This document shows, piece by piece, positions 1 to 9,925 of a DNA stretch of 64,000 nucleotides (the stretch's first letter is position 1; every line of letters starts with the position of its first letter). The position numbers were made by a program, and so were the translations under genes. The notes beneath the pieces are model-generated. The model searched no databases. It was given only the letters and a program-made list of their open reading frames with translations, and was not told the DNA's origin. The DNA is from Rhynchopus sp. YZ270_cl-10 (taxonomy: Eukaryota > Euglenozoa > Diplonemea > Diplonemida > Diplonemidae), in NCBI GenBank assembly GCA_964035575.1, contig OZ037891.1, positions 1,054,001 through 1,118,000 on the forward strand. Reading direction: 5' to 3'.

Positions 1-17
1 AGAACAAGCCCCGGTGG

Positions 18-1092
18 ATGGAGGGGACACCGTCGGGGGGGAAGCCTGGGGAACGCCCACACAGCGCTCCACAGGCGGTCGTGGCTTCTGCGGACCAGAA
101 ATCAGGGCACCACGCAGGAGGAGGAGTGAAGGCAGGCAGCAACAACAGTGCCGGCAGTGCTGCGAGCCATACCTCAGGTGATACAAGCAGTAAGATCGAA
201 AACCGTCTTGGCATTGTGAAGAAGAACCGGCGCTCCAACTACACCGGAACCCTTTCAGGGCTGAGCTGCATCGACCTCACAAAGGACGACTCAACCGACA
301 CGCGGAAGAAGATTAACGACTACATCAAGATCAGCAGAGAGGTTCCTACGGTATGCTTGGGCAGTTTTAGTTCGAATGAACCCCAGGATTTTTTTGAAGT
401 GCATTTTTCAGTCACCCCCCATCGCTCCGGAATCACCAAGCAGACCCTTTCATCTGCTGTTCCCAATGTAGTAAAGGATTGCTCTGTTTCCACATAAAAC
501 GGACATAACAAGATGTTTTATGACAATATGTCCACTTTCGTTATCTCAAGCAGAGAAAAAAAAAATACCCACACTCTACAGACTGCGGGTGTGGTCAAAA
601 AAAAGCGCTCTGCAAGCTTGCAGCACATCAATGACCTTGGGCTTCTCGACGTTGAGCTGGTATGACCACCCCTCCACCCCCTCCACAGCACAAAAAGCAA
701 ACACAACGCAAATTTCATAAAAAACCATTCAAACCCCCTCTACCCCTTCCCCCACACCCTCTTTTCCACCACATCTACAACTCCACCAGACTGTCGATGC
801 CGAACGCGATTCCAAGGCACGCGCCTCTTCCTCTTCCTATTCCGCTTCCTCCTCTGCACCGGCAGCAGCTACGTCCCCCGACACAGAGCCTCTGCAGGCC
901 TCTGCATCTGCCCCGCCCGCCTCACCCGACCTCCCCGTCACACTCGACGCAGACGAGGCTGCAGCGCTGGACGGCCTCTTCGCATCCCTCGCGTCAGAGT
1001 CCTTCTCTGAGCTGGAAAGCAATGCCCCCTTCTCCCTGGGTGCGGCGCTCTTTGGGTTCGCCCCCACAGACTCTGAAATGCTTGCCGTATAA
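18..1092 (+). CDS. Unidentified Ser/Ala-rich protein, three exons, possibly 5'-partial
   Basis: I do not recognise the family. Exons are 18-350, 582-659 and 790-1092 (stop TAA 1090-1092), giving 237 residues if the ATG at 18 is the start. The frame is also open upstream to the window edge, so the protein may begin earlier. Both introns (231 and 130 nt) start GTATG, end in CTACAG or ACCAG, and are phase 0, so the join keeps one frame. The first 60 residues are Gly/Ser/His-rich. Residues 60-137 are basic with a conserved-looking core (ENRLGIVKKNRR, later VVKKKRSASLQHINDLGLLD). The last third is a Ser/Ala/Pro linker followed by an acidic-hydrophobic tail rich in Leu and Phe. No membrane segment is visible. 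The basic middle and acidic tail suggest a soluble, perhaps nuclear or scaffold protein, but that is a guess. GC-rich third positions contrast sharply with the flanks. Confidence 0.72.
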
Positions 1093-1225
1093 ATGGAGAC
1101 AGAAAACCCTCCAATAGAAATGATTGTACGGGGAGAAAAAAAAATTATCTCGAGCGAGGTATGTAGGATACTGGAGGGTGATTTGCAAGGGGAAAGATGG
1201 GAGTTATCGAAAAGGGGCAGTCTTA

Positions 1226-1314
1226 TGTTGTACCGCAATCGGAATAATTGTCGACCGTAAAAAAAAAAATGTTTGACCTTTTTTATGATCGACAATTATT
1301 CCTATTAAGGTACC
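1226..1314. repeat. Fold-back, about 89 bp
   Basis: Arms GTTGTACCGCAATCGGAATA.. and ..TATTCCTATTAAGGTACCA pair imperfectly, with a nearly perfect inner stretch ATTGTCGA/TCGACAAT around a poly-A loop. It looks like a decayed miniature inverted-repeat element. No duplication at the ends is clear. Confidence 0.6.
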
Positions 1315-1480
1315 ATATTGTTCACTGGTAGCTATAAAGAGTTTGTTGGGTTTGTATTCCCTTTTTGTATCTCCTTTTTTTTGCACTCTGCCCTTCTGGG
1401 TTTGGGTGTGGAAAAGAAAAGTGGGTGAGGGGAAAAGAATGGGGTTTTAAACAAAATGCTGCGTTTTTGTGTTGCAATAT

Positions 1481-1571
1481 CCTAGGGCAGTGCTGTAAGA
1501 ATACGTATTCTGATACATATTCTTACGAAGAATACGTATCAGAATACGTATTCTTACAGCACTGCCCTAGG
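1481..1571. repeat. Near-perfect 91-bp palindrome
   Basis: The arms run from CCTAGGGCAGTGCTGTAAG.. to ..CTTACAGCACTGCCCTAGG, each 36 bp and identical when reversed. The inner part repeats the motif AGAATACGTATTCT. This is either a young miniature inverted-repeat element or a strong hairpin. No other copy is visible in the window. Confidence 0.8.
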
Positions 1572-1809
1572 GTGGTTCGAAGGCGCACAGAGCGTCAAAA
1601 ACGTTGTGTATGTGCTTCAAGAGTCGTTTGCACTGTCAACTTTACTCTTTTGTTTTCCGTTTCTTTTGGTGATGAGCCTTACGTGGCTTCTAAAAAAAAT
1701 TGACAAAAGGGTGGGGGAGAGACAACAAAAAAAACGTAGTGGTATACCTGTTATAGACAGGTCACTAAACCACATACTAATCGAAAGGAAATATAAAAAA
1801 AAAAAAACA

Positions 1810-1855
1810 GTGGAGCTTGCACAGATGGCAACTACACTATTCCAAAAAATTTTCA
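1810..1855 (+). repeat. J-family repeat, shortened
   Basis: It reads GTGGAGCTTGCACAGATGGC then AACTACACTATTCC and a TTTTCAAAA end. It matches the J copies at 5089, 16511, 44253 and 57679 but lacks their central part. Confidence 0.6.
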
Positions 1856-2004
1856 AAAAAAAGAAGAAAAAAAAACCGCCCCCCTCCCCCCTGATGGAGA
1901 ACACCCGTCTCTAAACAAACTCCCCCATCCAACAAAAAAAAAAACCTAATTTATTTGTTATGGATAAAGAAGGCTGCTCGATCAACACACTGTTTTTTTT
2001 TTTA

Positions 2005-2139
2005 TGTCTGCGTCCACAGAGGGGCGTTTGTGTACTTTTCAGTTTCTCTTGCTTAAAGTGACTGAGCACAGAGAGGCTTAGGTTCAAATTTTTCTTTCAG
2101 TGCCTGCGTCTGCCGATGAACGGTGAGGTGTTTGCACTT
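2005..2139 (+). repeat. Cluster of C, B and C hairpin repeats
   Basis: A short C copy (2005-2036), a B copy (2058-2085, GACTGAGCACAGAGAGGCTTA) and a long C copy (2099-2139) sit in one orientation. In the long C copy, AGTGC..CG.C..CCG pairs with CGG..GGTG..GCACT around an ATGAA loop. It follows directly on TTTCTTTC-AG, a splice-acceptor-like context seen at many C copies. Confidence 0.7.
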
Positions 2140-2670
2140 TTCAACTTATCTTTCTTTCTGTTGATCTCTTTTAACCGGCTCGGTATTGGTCAAATAGCAA
2201 AGACCGTTCTTCGACAACAACAGAGAGAAATCCATTGTTTTTTTGAGTGCGACTTCCACTGGGAGGTATCGAAAGTGGAAAGACGATGTGCGTAGCTTTA
2301 CAGCTACATCGCTCGTCTTTCCTTCAGGGTCTGAAAAATTGGATAATCAGGTGGTTGTGGTATGTATCAGAAAAAAAGGGGGGCTTTGTTCTCCTCACTC
2401 AATAAAATTGTCAGATCGGACCCTAATTTCCCATCAAGGAAGAGAAGAGGGGGGTGGGACCGTGTCTGCCATTCTGTGGGCCTTTTGTATCTTATCTTTT
2501 TGACGTTTTGCACTTTCAACTTCTTATGCCCTCCATTTTTCACCGAGTGAACACCCCCTCTTTTTTTGCGGTACATTTCACTAAGAGCATTGTTGTCTTC
2601 TCCCACTGAACATTCTTTTCTTATTTTGTTTGTCTGTATCCCCTCTCTTTCCCTACCTTTTTTTTGTCAG

Positions 2671-2781
2671 ATGTAAACCACGAAATGGATTGTAGGACTG
2701 CATGGTTGGGTGATCCACCCCCGGTACAGCCATGTCATTGTACCAAGGTACACTGCTCACGAGAGGGCTTTGTATTTCAAC
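2671..2781 (+). repeat. D-family repeat, copy 1
   Basis: This 110-bp unit is almost identical to those at 9815 and 59094. It contains several potential stem-loops (CATGG/CCATG, GGTACA/TGTACC) and ends CACGAGAGGGCTTTGTATTTC. It directly follows poly-T-GTCAG. Confidence 0.85.
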
Positions 2782-2873
2782 TCTACCCCTTTTTTTGAAA
2801 TAATGTGTGGTGCGCATTCATCTTTCAACCATTTCGATGGTTTAAGCTTAAGAGGCTTAGGTTCATCTAAAAA

Positions 2874-2985
2874 CACGGATACTGCCAGATCTGGCCAGAT
2901 TTGGAGGCCAATATCCCAGATCTGACTCGTTTTCCAGATGTGGAAATCTGGTTTCCAGATCTGGCCAGATCTGGCAGAATCCGTG
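2874..2985. mobile_element. Miniature DNA element with CACGG ends
   Basis: Left end CACGGATACTGCCAGATCTGG.. and right end ..CCAGATCTGGCAGAATCCGTG are inverted copies, and AGATCTGG is repeated inside. Flanks CTAAAAA and CTATAAA look like a 7-bp target duplication with one mismatch. It shares both ends with the 3-kb element at 27008-29979 and is best read as its miniature non-autonomous relative. Confidence 0.75.
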
Positions 2986-3699
2986 CTATAAACTTTTTTT
3001 CATTTTTTTTCCCCCCCTTCTTTTTCTTTTTTTGGGAAAACTACACTTCTTGAAAAAAAAACTCCCGCACGGTATTCCTACTGAGGCTGAGCTAGAAGCA
3101 GTTTTCCCGCTTGAAAAAAGTTATAAAAAAAAATTCTGTTTTTGTCTGGGTAAAGTGACACGAAGAATGTACAGATGGTGTGGCCCGTTTTGCGGTTTTG
3201 GATGTCCCAATAATGGCCCAAAAGTGGTTTAAATTGATGAGCGGGCCACACCAACAGAAGAACATTCTTTCGACGTCTCTTTTGCTGTTGTTGTTGTTGT
3301 TGTTGTGTGTGGTGTCTTTTTTTATCAATTTCGTTGATGCCTTTTTTTTTTTTGTCGGGTAAAAAGGAACAATACCGGATAAACACGACCCACCTTTTTT
3401 TGCTGCGGGCTTTTGGCACACAAAGTCCCAGGGGGGGGGCGAGACTACTATATCTGCACTGTCCCGCATAGTCCCCACCCTCCCCCCTTCCACCCCCTTT
3501 TCCCAGTCTTTCCTGATGTCCTGTTGATATTTTGTTTCACGACAATCGGCACTTTTTTGTTTTTTTGTTTATTTTTAGTCAAAAAATCTGTCAAAAAAAA
3601 GTCTTCCCCCCCTCCCGCTCCCTTCTTTTGCCTCTCCCTACCACTTTACCTCAAAAACCCATCCAGAACAAAACAATGCTGTAAAAAAAACCCTCTTCT

Positions 3700-5061
3700 A
3701 TGTCTCGGTTAACAAATGTTTTACGAGGTGCGCGAAGACACGCTTCGAAGAAGGCTTCTGATGCTTTTGTAGAACCGCCGCAGCTTTTTGACGAACGCGC
3801 ACCTTTTCGTGAAGACGTTTTCTTGGATGATGACGACAACGACGACTATCTCTTCAGAAGCACCACCCATGAAGTCAGCACACCGTTCGACCCAAACCAA
3901 CCCGCCCCTTCTTGGATGAGACAATACACCGCCCCGCGACAGCGTCTTCAATCGACTACCCCTGCTCCTCTCATAGCCACAGAGACCCTCCCACCTCCCT
4001 CCTTCTCTGAAGAGGATGAGACTGCCATTCTCACTGAAGCCCATGCATTGTCTCGCCGTACAGCGAGCAACCCCCTTTGGGGAGAAAGTCTTGAAACATT
4101 AACATCGCAATACGGCAAAGGCGCGGCGCTCCGTCTCCACGCAGAAGGGAGAGAATTGAAAAGGCAGACCCAAGCATTTGACACAATAGAAAAGCAACGG
4201 AAGGAATGGGGATTACACCCTATCCATTTTGTAAAACGATTTGACACCCGGTTGGATGAATGGGGGGAAGATAGGGTCCCTTATAGCCAAGAAAAGCTTG
4301 AATCCGAAAAGGCGAAATACCTCATAGAAGACCACCAAAAACGGAAGGAGCTGGAAGAAGAATACGCACAACAAGGCTGGGGGAAGCACCAGGTCTGGAA
4401 ACTCATCAATGATTGGTACAAACACCTCCCAGAACCGACCCGGTTCTTTCAGACTCATTATTACAAATCCATGCGGCCAAGGAAATCCACAAAAAAGCAG
4501 CGCAATCAACTCAAAAATATGAAAGAAGAAAACGGCCTCGTTGTGTTTGAAGAACGTAATGCGCACCGTGTCATCCGAGCTGCGATGACATCAGGAGAAC
4601 TACCTCATGTCCACCTTCCTCCTCCACGCCTTATATGGGAACGTCTTCCGCAAGACTCTTTCATTGATGACAACATTCTGTCGCGGAACGATGTGACCCT
4701 AGAACGCCGTCAGGGAGCGATTTTGTTACGCCGCTGGCTTCCAAATGGGCAGAAAATCAGCTGTGAAGTGCTAGGTGCTGACTATCTGAATGACATCCGC
4801 CATCCTACCCCATTGGACGTAGATTGGCCTCGTATTGAAGCCTCGGGGGGCTTCCTCATTCACATCACCATGTGCAACAGTATCGACCACATCAACAACT
4901 TCAAAATCGTCCTGACACTCGAAGAAGCTGTGCAAACCCTCTGTGCACACCATGTAGATCCTTCTGTAGAGTTTAAACCGAATGACTACCTTTTCTTCCC
5001 ATACCTCTGGGTAACAAACGAGAAGGAGTACATGGAGTACGAAGGAGACTGGAAAGAGTGA
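3700..5061 (+). CDS. Unidentified 453-residue basic protein, possible mitochondrial targeting
   Basis: A single uninterrupted exon. The ATG at 3700 is the first in this frame and follows a C/T-rich leader. I do not recognise the family. The N-terminus (MSRLTNVLRGARRHASKKA) is Arg/Lys/Ser-rich without acidic residues, as in a mitochondrial presequence, and is followed by an acidic stretch (DDDDNDD, near residue 48) and a Pro-rich linker. Residues about 130-290 are highly charged and probably helical (EKQRKEWGLHPIHFVKRFD, KLESEKAKYLIEDHQKRKEL). The last 150 residues look globular, with motifs RRWLPNGQKISCEVL and DYLFFPYLWVTNEKE. No membrane span or catalytic motif is visible. Targeting plus charge would fit a lineage-specific mitochondrial ribosomal or RNA-binding protein, which is inference only. 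A J-family repeat starts 28 bases after the stop. Confidence 0.9.
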   Translation: MSRLTNVLRGARRHASKKASDAFVEPPQLFDERAPFREDVFLDDDDNDDYLFRSTTHEVSTPFDPNQPAPSWMRQYTAPRQRLQSTTPAPLIATETLPPPSFSEEDETAILTEAHALSRRTASNPLWGESLETLTSQYGKGAALRLHAEGRELKRQTQAFDTIEKQRKEWGLHPIHFVKRFDTRLDEWGEDRVPYSQEKLESEKAKYLIEDHQKRKELEEEYAQQGWGKHQVWKLINDWYKHLPEPTRFFQTHYYKSMRPRKSTKKQRNQLKNMKEENGLVVFEERNAHRVIRAAMTSGELPHVHLPPPRLIWERLPQDSFIDDNILSRNDVTLERRQGAILLRRWLPNGQKISCEVLGADYLNDIRHPTPLDVDWPRIEASGGFLIHITMCNSIDHINNFKIVLTLEEAVQTLCAHHVDPSVEFKPNDYLFFPYLWVTNEKEYMEYEGDWKE

Positions 5062-5088
5062 GGGTGCAGAAGGAAGGAATAAAAAAAG

Positions 5089-5246
5089 ACAGCGGAGATT
5101 GCACAAACTGTGGCAACACAAACTGGGGCAACTACACTACTGGTGTGGCTGAAAGGGAGGTGCTATTTTTTGTGCTATTTTCTGCTATTTTCTGCTATTT
5201 TGGGGTCGTCGGCCACACAACTACTCCAACAATTTATCAAAAAAAG
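5089..5246 (+). repeat. J-family repeat split by a P element
   Basis: J sequence runs 5089-5140 (GCGGAGATTGCACAAACTG.. to ..GGCAACTACACTAC) and resumes at 5220 with ACTACTCCAACAATTTATC. The join ACTACACTAC/TCCAACAA is exactly what the intact J copies at 16511 and 44253 read, so the 79 bases between are an insertion. Confidence 0.8.
5141..5219. mobile_element. P hairpin element inserted in J, ACTAC duplication
   Basis: It begins TGGTGTGGCTGAAAGGGAGG and ends GGCCACACA, the same ends as P copies at 13203 and 14063. ACTAC is present on both sides (5136-5140, 5220-5224), a 5-bp target duplication. The interior carries tandem TGCTATTTTC units rather than the G/C-rich stem of the other copies. Confidence 0.75.
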
Positions 5247-5366
5247 GAGGGAAAGGAAATAGGGTGTTTCACCCCCCTTATTCCAGAAACCCAGAATGGG
5301 AACCATTTTTCAAAATAGTTCGTTTTTAATGATTCCGCTGGATGTGGTACTTAAGTAGTTTTTTAA

Positions 5367-5457
5367 AAGATGTATGTGTACACTAGAGGTACACGTATTG
5401 CCACAGATGTGCACCACAGATGTGCACCACAGATGTGTACACGAGAGGTACATTCAA
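5367..5457 (+). repeat. Two A-family hairpins with a 13-bp tandem motif between
   Basis: A copies lie at 5367-5399 (AAGATGTATGTGTACACTAG) and 5431-5457 (AGATGTGTACACGAGAGGTA). Between them CACAGATGTGCAC recurs, so the head of the A repeat seems to have been tandemly duplicated. Confidence 0.65.
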
Positions 5458-5474
5458 CGATTTTTTTTTTTGAT

Positions 5475-6270
5475 TTTTCAACTTACCTTCCTTCACCCCC
5501 CTGTAAGGGCAACCGTAGGTGAAGTAAGGTATAGTATTGAAATCGATGTGGGGGGGGAGTAAAGGGTCAATTTTACAAAACCAGATTTTGAGGAAAATTT
5601 TAGCCGAAAATGGGCCCCACGTATAAGGAACCGGGCTCATATTTCTCAAAATTTAAGTGCTCAAAAAATTGTCCAATTTTCGAGATTGACCCCACCACTG
5701 CACGGGCGGATCCCAAAAATGCAAATAAGGACCCTTTTTAATTTGTTCTCTTGAAATGTGTAATTTCATGTTTTCGCGAAAAAAATAACAACTGATCCTA
5801 CAAGGGTTGAAGGAAGGTGGTTGAAAACAACAATAACAACAAGGACAAGTAATTGCTAAGAAAAAAGCGGGGTGTGCTGTGGAAAACCCCGCGCGATTTT
5901 CGAAACCACCGTAGCATCCTGGCGATTTGCTGGTGTGATCGATGTGTTGTAGTCTGTGCATTCTGTGTTCCTTCCGCACTGCTCCAACGACGACTACAAT
6001 GTGGGGAGCCTGTGGACAAAAACGAGCTGGACCACGCCGAGCCTGCCGAGCGGGCGTCCAACAACGCTATCGAGCAGATGGTGCTGGACGAAGAGGACAG
6101 CCCCCCTTCTTGAACGTTTCAGATGCTGGAGTCCGAGTGGGTCTGGCAGTGTACGAAGAGCGTTAGCATACCTGCAGAAGAGCAGAATGCTGGGCTTATT
6201 GTAGATTATTTCTACAGGATGGAGTTCCACATCACACCCCGTTTTTTTTCCGATAGCAATTACTTGTTTT
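5475..6270 (+). mobile_element. Composite 0.8-kb inverted-repeat element, copy 1
   Basis: Nearly identical to 48161-48970 and present reversed at 12371-13165. It has two abutting halves. The first (to about 5833) has inverted ends TTCAAC..ACCTTCCTTCA. The second (about 5849-6270) has inverted ends CAAGTAATTGCTA..GGGGTGTG. The second half contains a GC-rich, protein-like stretch (about 5995-6113; for example EPVDKNELDHAEPAERASNN) unlike the AT-rich rest, perhaps a captured host exon. There is no transposase, so it is non-autonomous. Confidence 0.8.
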
Positions 6271-6568
6271 TACTCCGGTCCTTTGACTGCCCGATCTTCA
6301 TGCAATGTCGTTACAATTCAAATGAAAAAGAAATAAGAGGCTGATGCCCTTGCCTTTTAGGTGACCTGAAACAAAGAGAATGGGGGGTGTATATGTTTCC
6401 CCCCCTCCTGCCTCATTCAATTAATCGATGGGTCTTAAAACAGACCTCTTTTTTTCCACTATACACCACACAGCAGGGTTTCAACCCCCTACCTCTCTTA
6501 CGCCCCTTAATACACAGTATCTCAAACATCTCACACATCTGAGTGTGTTCCGCACGAAAAAAAAATCA

Positions 6569-6739
6569 ATGGGGTGCATTCAAGCGAAAGAGGCAGAAAA
6601 CGGTGACGTTCAGACAACAGCAATCACTGTGAAACCTGCCAAGGGAGGACAGAGGCCACGAGGCAGTGGGGACGCGAAAAAGCGAGGGGACGCAAAAGAC
6701 CTGGAGACGAAAGCCAAGGAGAAATCACAGAAGATTTGA
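6569..6739 (+). CDS. Small MGC-start protein, 56 residues, likely myristoylated and palmitoylated
   Basis: The frame is open upstream without another convincing start. I chose the ATG at 6569 because the protein then begins MGCIQAKEAENGD, a classic N-myristoylation context (Gly2) with Cys3 available for palmitoylation. The rest is hydrophilic and Lys-rich (KPAKGGQRPRGSGDAKKRGD) and ends EKSQKI. A dually acylated, basic tail would hold such a protein on the inner face of the plasma or flagellar membrane. That role comes from the motif, not from homology. Third positions and lack of homopolymers match the other genes. A larger protein beginning with the same MGC motif lies 3.5 kb downstream (10190), which may be coincidence or a dispersed small family. 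A short protein of low complexity could still be spurious. Confidence 0.68.
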   Translation: MGCIQAKEAENGDVQTTAITVKPAKGGQRPRGSGDAKKRGDAKDLETKAKEKSQKI

Positions 6740-7202
6740 ATCCCCCCTTAGCCCCTTCTTTTCTTTTCTTCTATTCGTTTTTTCAAATTGACGAAAAAAA
6801 AAATAGAAAATGCAACGATGCCGTAGATAATTTCCCCCTTGTTGCCACTCACAGGGGTTTAGTGTGCACTGCGTGAGGGGCCTCTAGGTCTGTTCATGAA
6901 TGTGATGAGTAAGGGTGAAGAGGGGGAAAGGGGATGGAGGGAGGGAAGGAGGGAGGGGTGTCTAACTTTATACAAAATGCTTTTACATGCGAAAAGGTTT
7001 GTGTTTCTGATTGGATGAGATAGAAAAAAAAGGATTCTGACACCTACTGCAAGCGTTCTATGTGCTCGCTTTTAAGGATCCTGTGAAGAAAGAAAGAAAT
7101 TGTGGCTACTATCTAGTGATAGTAGTCTAAAATCAAAACAAAAGTTTGTGTTTCTGATTGGAAGCACTGCTCCCCCCTCAACGTGCGTATTTTTTTTTTT
7201 TC

Positions 7203-7303
7203 AGTGCCTGCGCCCGACAATGAACGGTGAGGCATTTGCACTTTCAACTTCTCTTTTTTTTTTGTAAAGTACACTTGTCACGAGAGGGCTCTTGTATTTT
7301 CAA
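7203..7303 (+). repeat. Long C hairpin followed by short D repeat
   Basis: C copy 7203-7243 has the same arms as 2099-2139 with loop CAATGAACGG. It follows poly-T-CAG. The short D copy 7268-7303 has only the CACGAGAGGGCTCTTGTATTT tail of the family. Confidence 0.7.
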
Positions 7304-8023
7304 CGTTTCTACTTCATTATTATAGTGTCTTTTGAGTACCATTGTAGTGCCTTTTTGCACAGGCGACAAAAAAACAGCCATCTGCAATACCTTCCTATCC
7401 CCTTGCAGATGGCGAGGTGATTATCTATTATTATTATGTTGCTGATTCCTTTTTCATAAGGTAAGGCGCTATATGCTCGTTATTTTTTTCCTTCTTTTCT
7501 TCTTTTCTCTTTGTGTATGTGTGTCTTAGGTTCGTCCGACAAAGCATTTTTGTCCAATTTTAAGTTTTCTCTTTGATATCAGTCCTACACGATGATTAGT
7601 TATGCCAACATGATTGTTATAGTAACAAGACTCCTAAACAAGGGGTTCAAGTAAGGAGTGCAAGCTACAGTTATATGCGGTTATGAATCAATGCATTGGT
7701 CTGCAGGGAAGGTGTCTGTGCCTGTGTAGGTGTCCCCCTTTTTTTGGCCTCAAAGAAGTTTCTTCTTCACGGCCAGGCAGTCAGTGGGAGCGTATTGCAG
7801 TAATAAACATATCACCACACACACACAATGCTGATTACACACTTTACGCACAAATCCGAATCCTCCTGTCTGCCTTGTTACATAACTAGGGGGTCTGTTC
7901 ATATTAGCTATGCCCCCTCGTTAGCATTTTTTGCTTTGTTACCCTTGTATTAACAAAGGTCTAGTAATTTTGGGCATAACTAGGTCGCCCTCGGTTGCGG
8001 GCAGTTCAGATACGCATAATATA

Positions 8024-8064
8024 GGGTGACTAAGCACAACGAGGCTTAGCACTCATCCTACCAA
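8024..8064 (+). repeat. B-family hairpin
   Basis: CTAAGC and GCTTAG pair around ACAACGAG. It ends CATCCTACC, a variant of the usual CATCTTAC. Confidence 0.65.
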
Positions 8065-9181
8065 CCTTTCGCTTTTTTTAGCTGTGTGTGCACGGGATGT
8101 GCATAGCATACATTATAGTTTGCTCTTTTTGGTGTTACGGAACAACTATCAAGGACATGTCGATATAGGACCCCTCCGGAACACCAGTCTTTTAAAAATA
8201 ATAATAATGACGAACATGGTCAAGAGAGTCCATAGAATCGACGGAAGGTGCGTGCCTGCAAATTGTTTTTTTTTTTTTCATCCAGTATTTTACCTCATAC
8301 AAGCGAAGTACACAACAATTTGCAGAGCGATAAACGAAAAAAAATCTTATGTTTCCTTTTGTTTTCTTTATGCGTGTATTATCCTGAAGGCAATGTGTGA
8401 AAATACCGCATATTTCACCACAGTTGGTGTTTCCAACTCGGTGAAGTAAAACGCATTATTTTGACACCAATGAATAGCCCTTTTTTTTGTTTTGTTTTTG
8501 TTTCCACACACGCACACCTTCACTTTTCACGGTTTCGGGATGTTAGATTTTTCTTGGGTCAGACCAAGGGGTTTAACTATGCCTTACCACATTCACATAC
8601 GGGTATGACAGTGTGCTATCCTACCATACCAGACCTTTGGGGTTCAGATGCATGCATATCTTGCATTCATCTTTGTTAGTTTCAGCTTGATTTTTTAAAA
8701 ATGATTGTGACTGCACCACTTAACCCTTTTTTTCCAAACTTCGTCTTTGTTGGTCCTGTAAATGGACTAAGTTTGCTTCTTAAGTCCATCTTGGGAGAGC
8801 TCTTGGCCTGCAGAGGTGTGGAGACAATCAGCGTCCTTGGGGCCGTACGTCGCACCACACGTTGCCAACATGCCATGGATGTTGAAAGTGCTTACATAAT
8901 ATTATGTCCAAATCTTTTTGTTCACCCCGAAAAGGTCAAGACGTAATGGCAGTCCAATCAAATTGTGGTTTAGTTTTAAATATCAGGGGCAGTTCACTTC
9001 GTGTGCAAGAGTGGGGGCGTACGTTGGTTTTCATGTCTTTCTTTTTTGACAGTGTTTCGCATTTATAATATAAAAGGAGTTTGGGTAGTTAATCGCCTAA
9101 CAATCACTCAGGGTAACCTGATTTTTTGAAGGTTTACCCCTTTAGGCAACTGAAGCTCATATTGACTGACATTCTCTTTTT

Positions 9182-9221
9182 AGATGTGTGTGCGCAAATA
9201 GAAGGCACTTTCATCTTGCAA
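9182..9221 (+). repeat. A-family hairpin
   Basis: AGATG..TGTGC pairs with GCACT..CATCT around an 11-base loop. It directly follows CTCTTTTT-AG and ends CATCTTGCAAG before poly-T. Confidence 0.7.
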
Positions 9222-9576
9222 GTTTTTTTCCTTTTTTTTTTTCGCTCCGACCCAAAGCACGCGATGGATCACCAAACATTTTGTAGACACCTTTGACCCT
9301 GTCTTATTTTTTTGGACGCTCGGATCGGAGGTGTCTGCCCTAGCAACTACAGTTTTTTTTTGTTTAGTTTTGTTTCGATATCAGTATTTAGTACCAAAAT
9401 GCGAGAGTGTTGTGTTTTTTTTCCCTTTTTTCTTTTCTTCTTTCAGATTCTTTCCAAAATAGGAAATTGAAACAACGTTTGGGGTGATCGTTTGAAGATT
9501 TGAAGGTGGCTCTTCACAAGCTTCCCCCCACCAACAGGATAAGTCGTAATCTCATACAAAGTAACGTGCCCTACCT

Positions 9577-9634
9577 TGACTCCACGTCTACAGCACTACT
9601 AATCAATAAACAGTGCACAATGCACTTTCAAAGC
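9577..9634 (+). repeat. K-family repeat, copy 1
   Basis: This 57-bp unit, from TGACTCCACGTCTACAGCAC to ..GTGCACAATGCACTTTCAAA, is identical to 16671-16727 apart from one base. It contains ACTACTAATCAATAAA and a GTGCA/TGCAC hairpin. The other copy lies in an intron. Confidence 0.8.
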
Positions 9635-9814
9635 AAAATTTTTTTTTAAAATTACCCTACTCGTTTTCCCCCACTCCAAAGAAAACGATAAACCCCCCAA
9701 AAAGAAGACAGAAACACTCTACCCAAATCCGAAAACAAAAGTTGGACCAGAATGGGTCGCCCCCCTTTTTCTATGATATCCCGTATACAGCATGTTCATG
9801 CTCGAACATCTTGT

Positions 9815-9925
9815 AGTAAACCACGAAATGGATTGTAGGACTGCATGGTTGGGTGTCCACCCCCCGGTACAGCCATGTCATTGTACCAAGGTACACTGTT
9901 CACGAGAGGGTTTTGTATTTCAAGT
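9815..9925 (+). repeat. D-family repeat, copy 2
   Basis: It is almost base-for-base the same as the copies at 2671 and 59094, so the family spread recently. Here it follows CTTGTA rather than a poly-T-CAG tract. Confidence 0.85.

Larger units (their letters stand above)
1093..3699. other. Intergenic repeat-rich stretch
   Basis: No gene seen. It holds two fold-backs (1226-1314, 1481-1571), a J-family copy (1810-1855), hairpin repeats C, B and C (2005-2139), a D-family copy (2671-2781), a B-like remnant (about 2840-2866), a miniature CACGG element (2874-2985), a short TTG microsatellite (about 3288-3306) and many T or A runs. The last 200 bases before 3700 are C/T-rich and include a poly-T plus AG at about 3578 that could serve as a splice acceptor for the next mRNA. 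Confidence 0.7.

Noticed and set aside
837-1295. 152-residue open frame on the minus strand
   Set aside because: It is the shadow of the last exon of the first gene; its Ser/Ala-rich part mirrors GC-rich codons.
7860-8000. Possible structured RNA around AACTAGG..GGGGGT..GCCCCC
   Set aside because: Pairing is short and interrupted, and there is no second copy or recognisable RNA motif.
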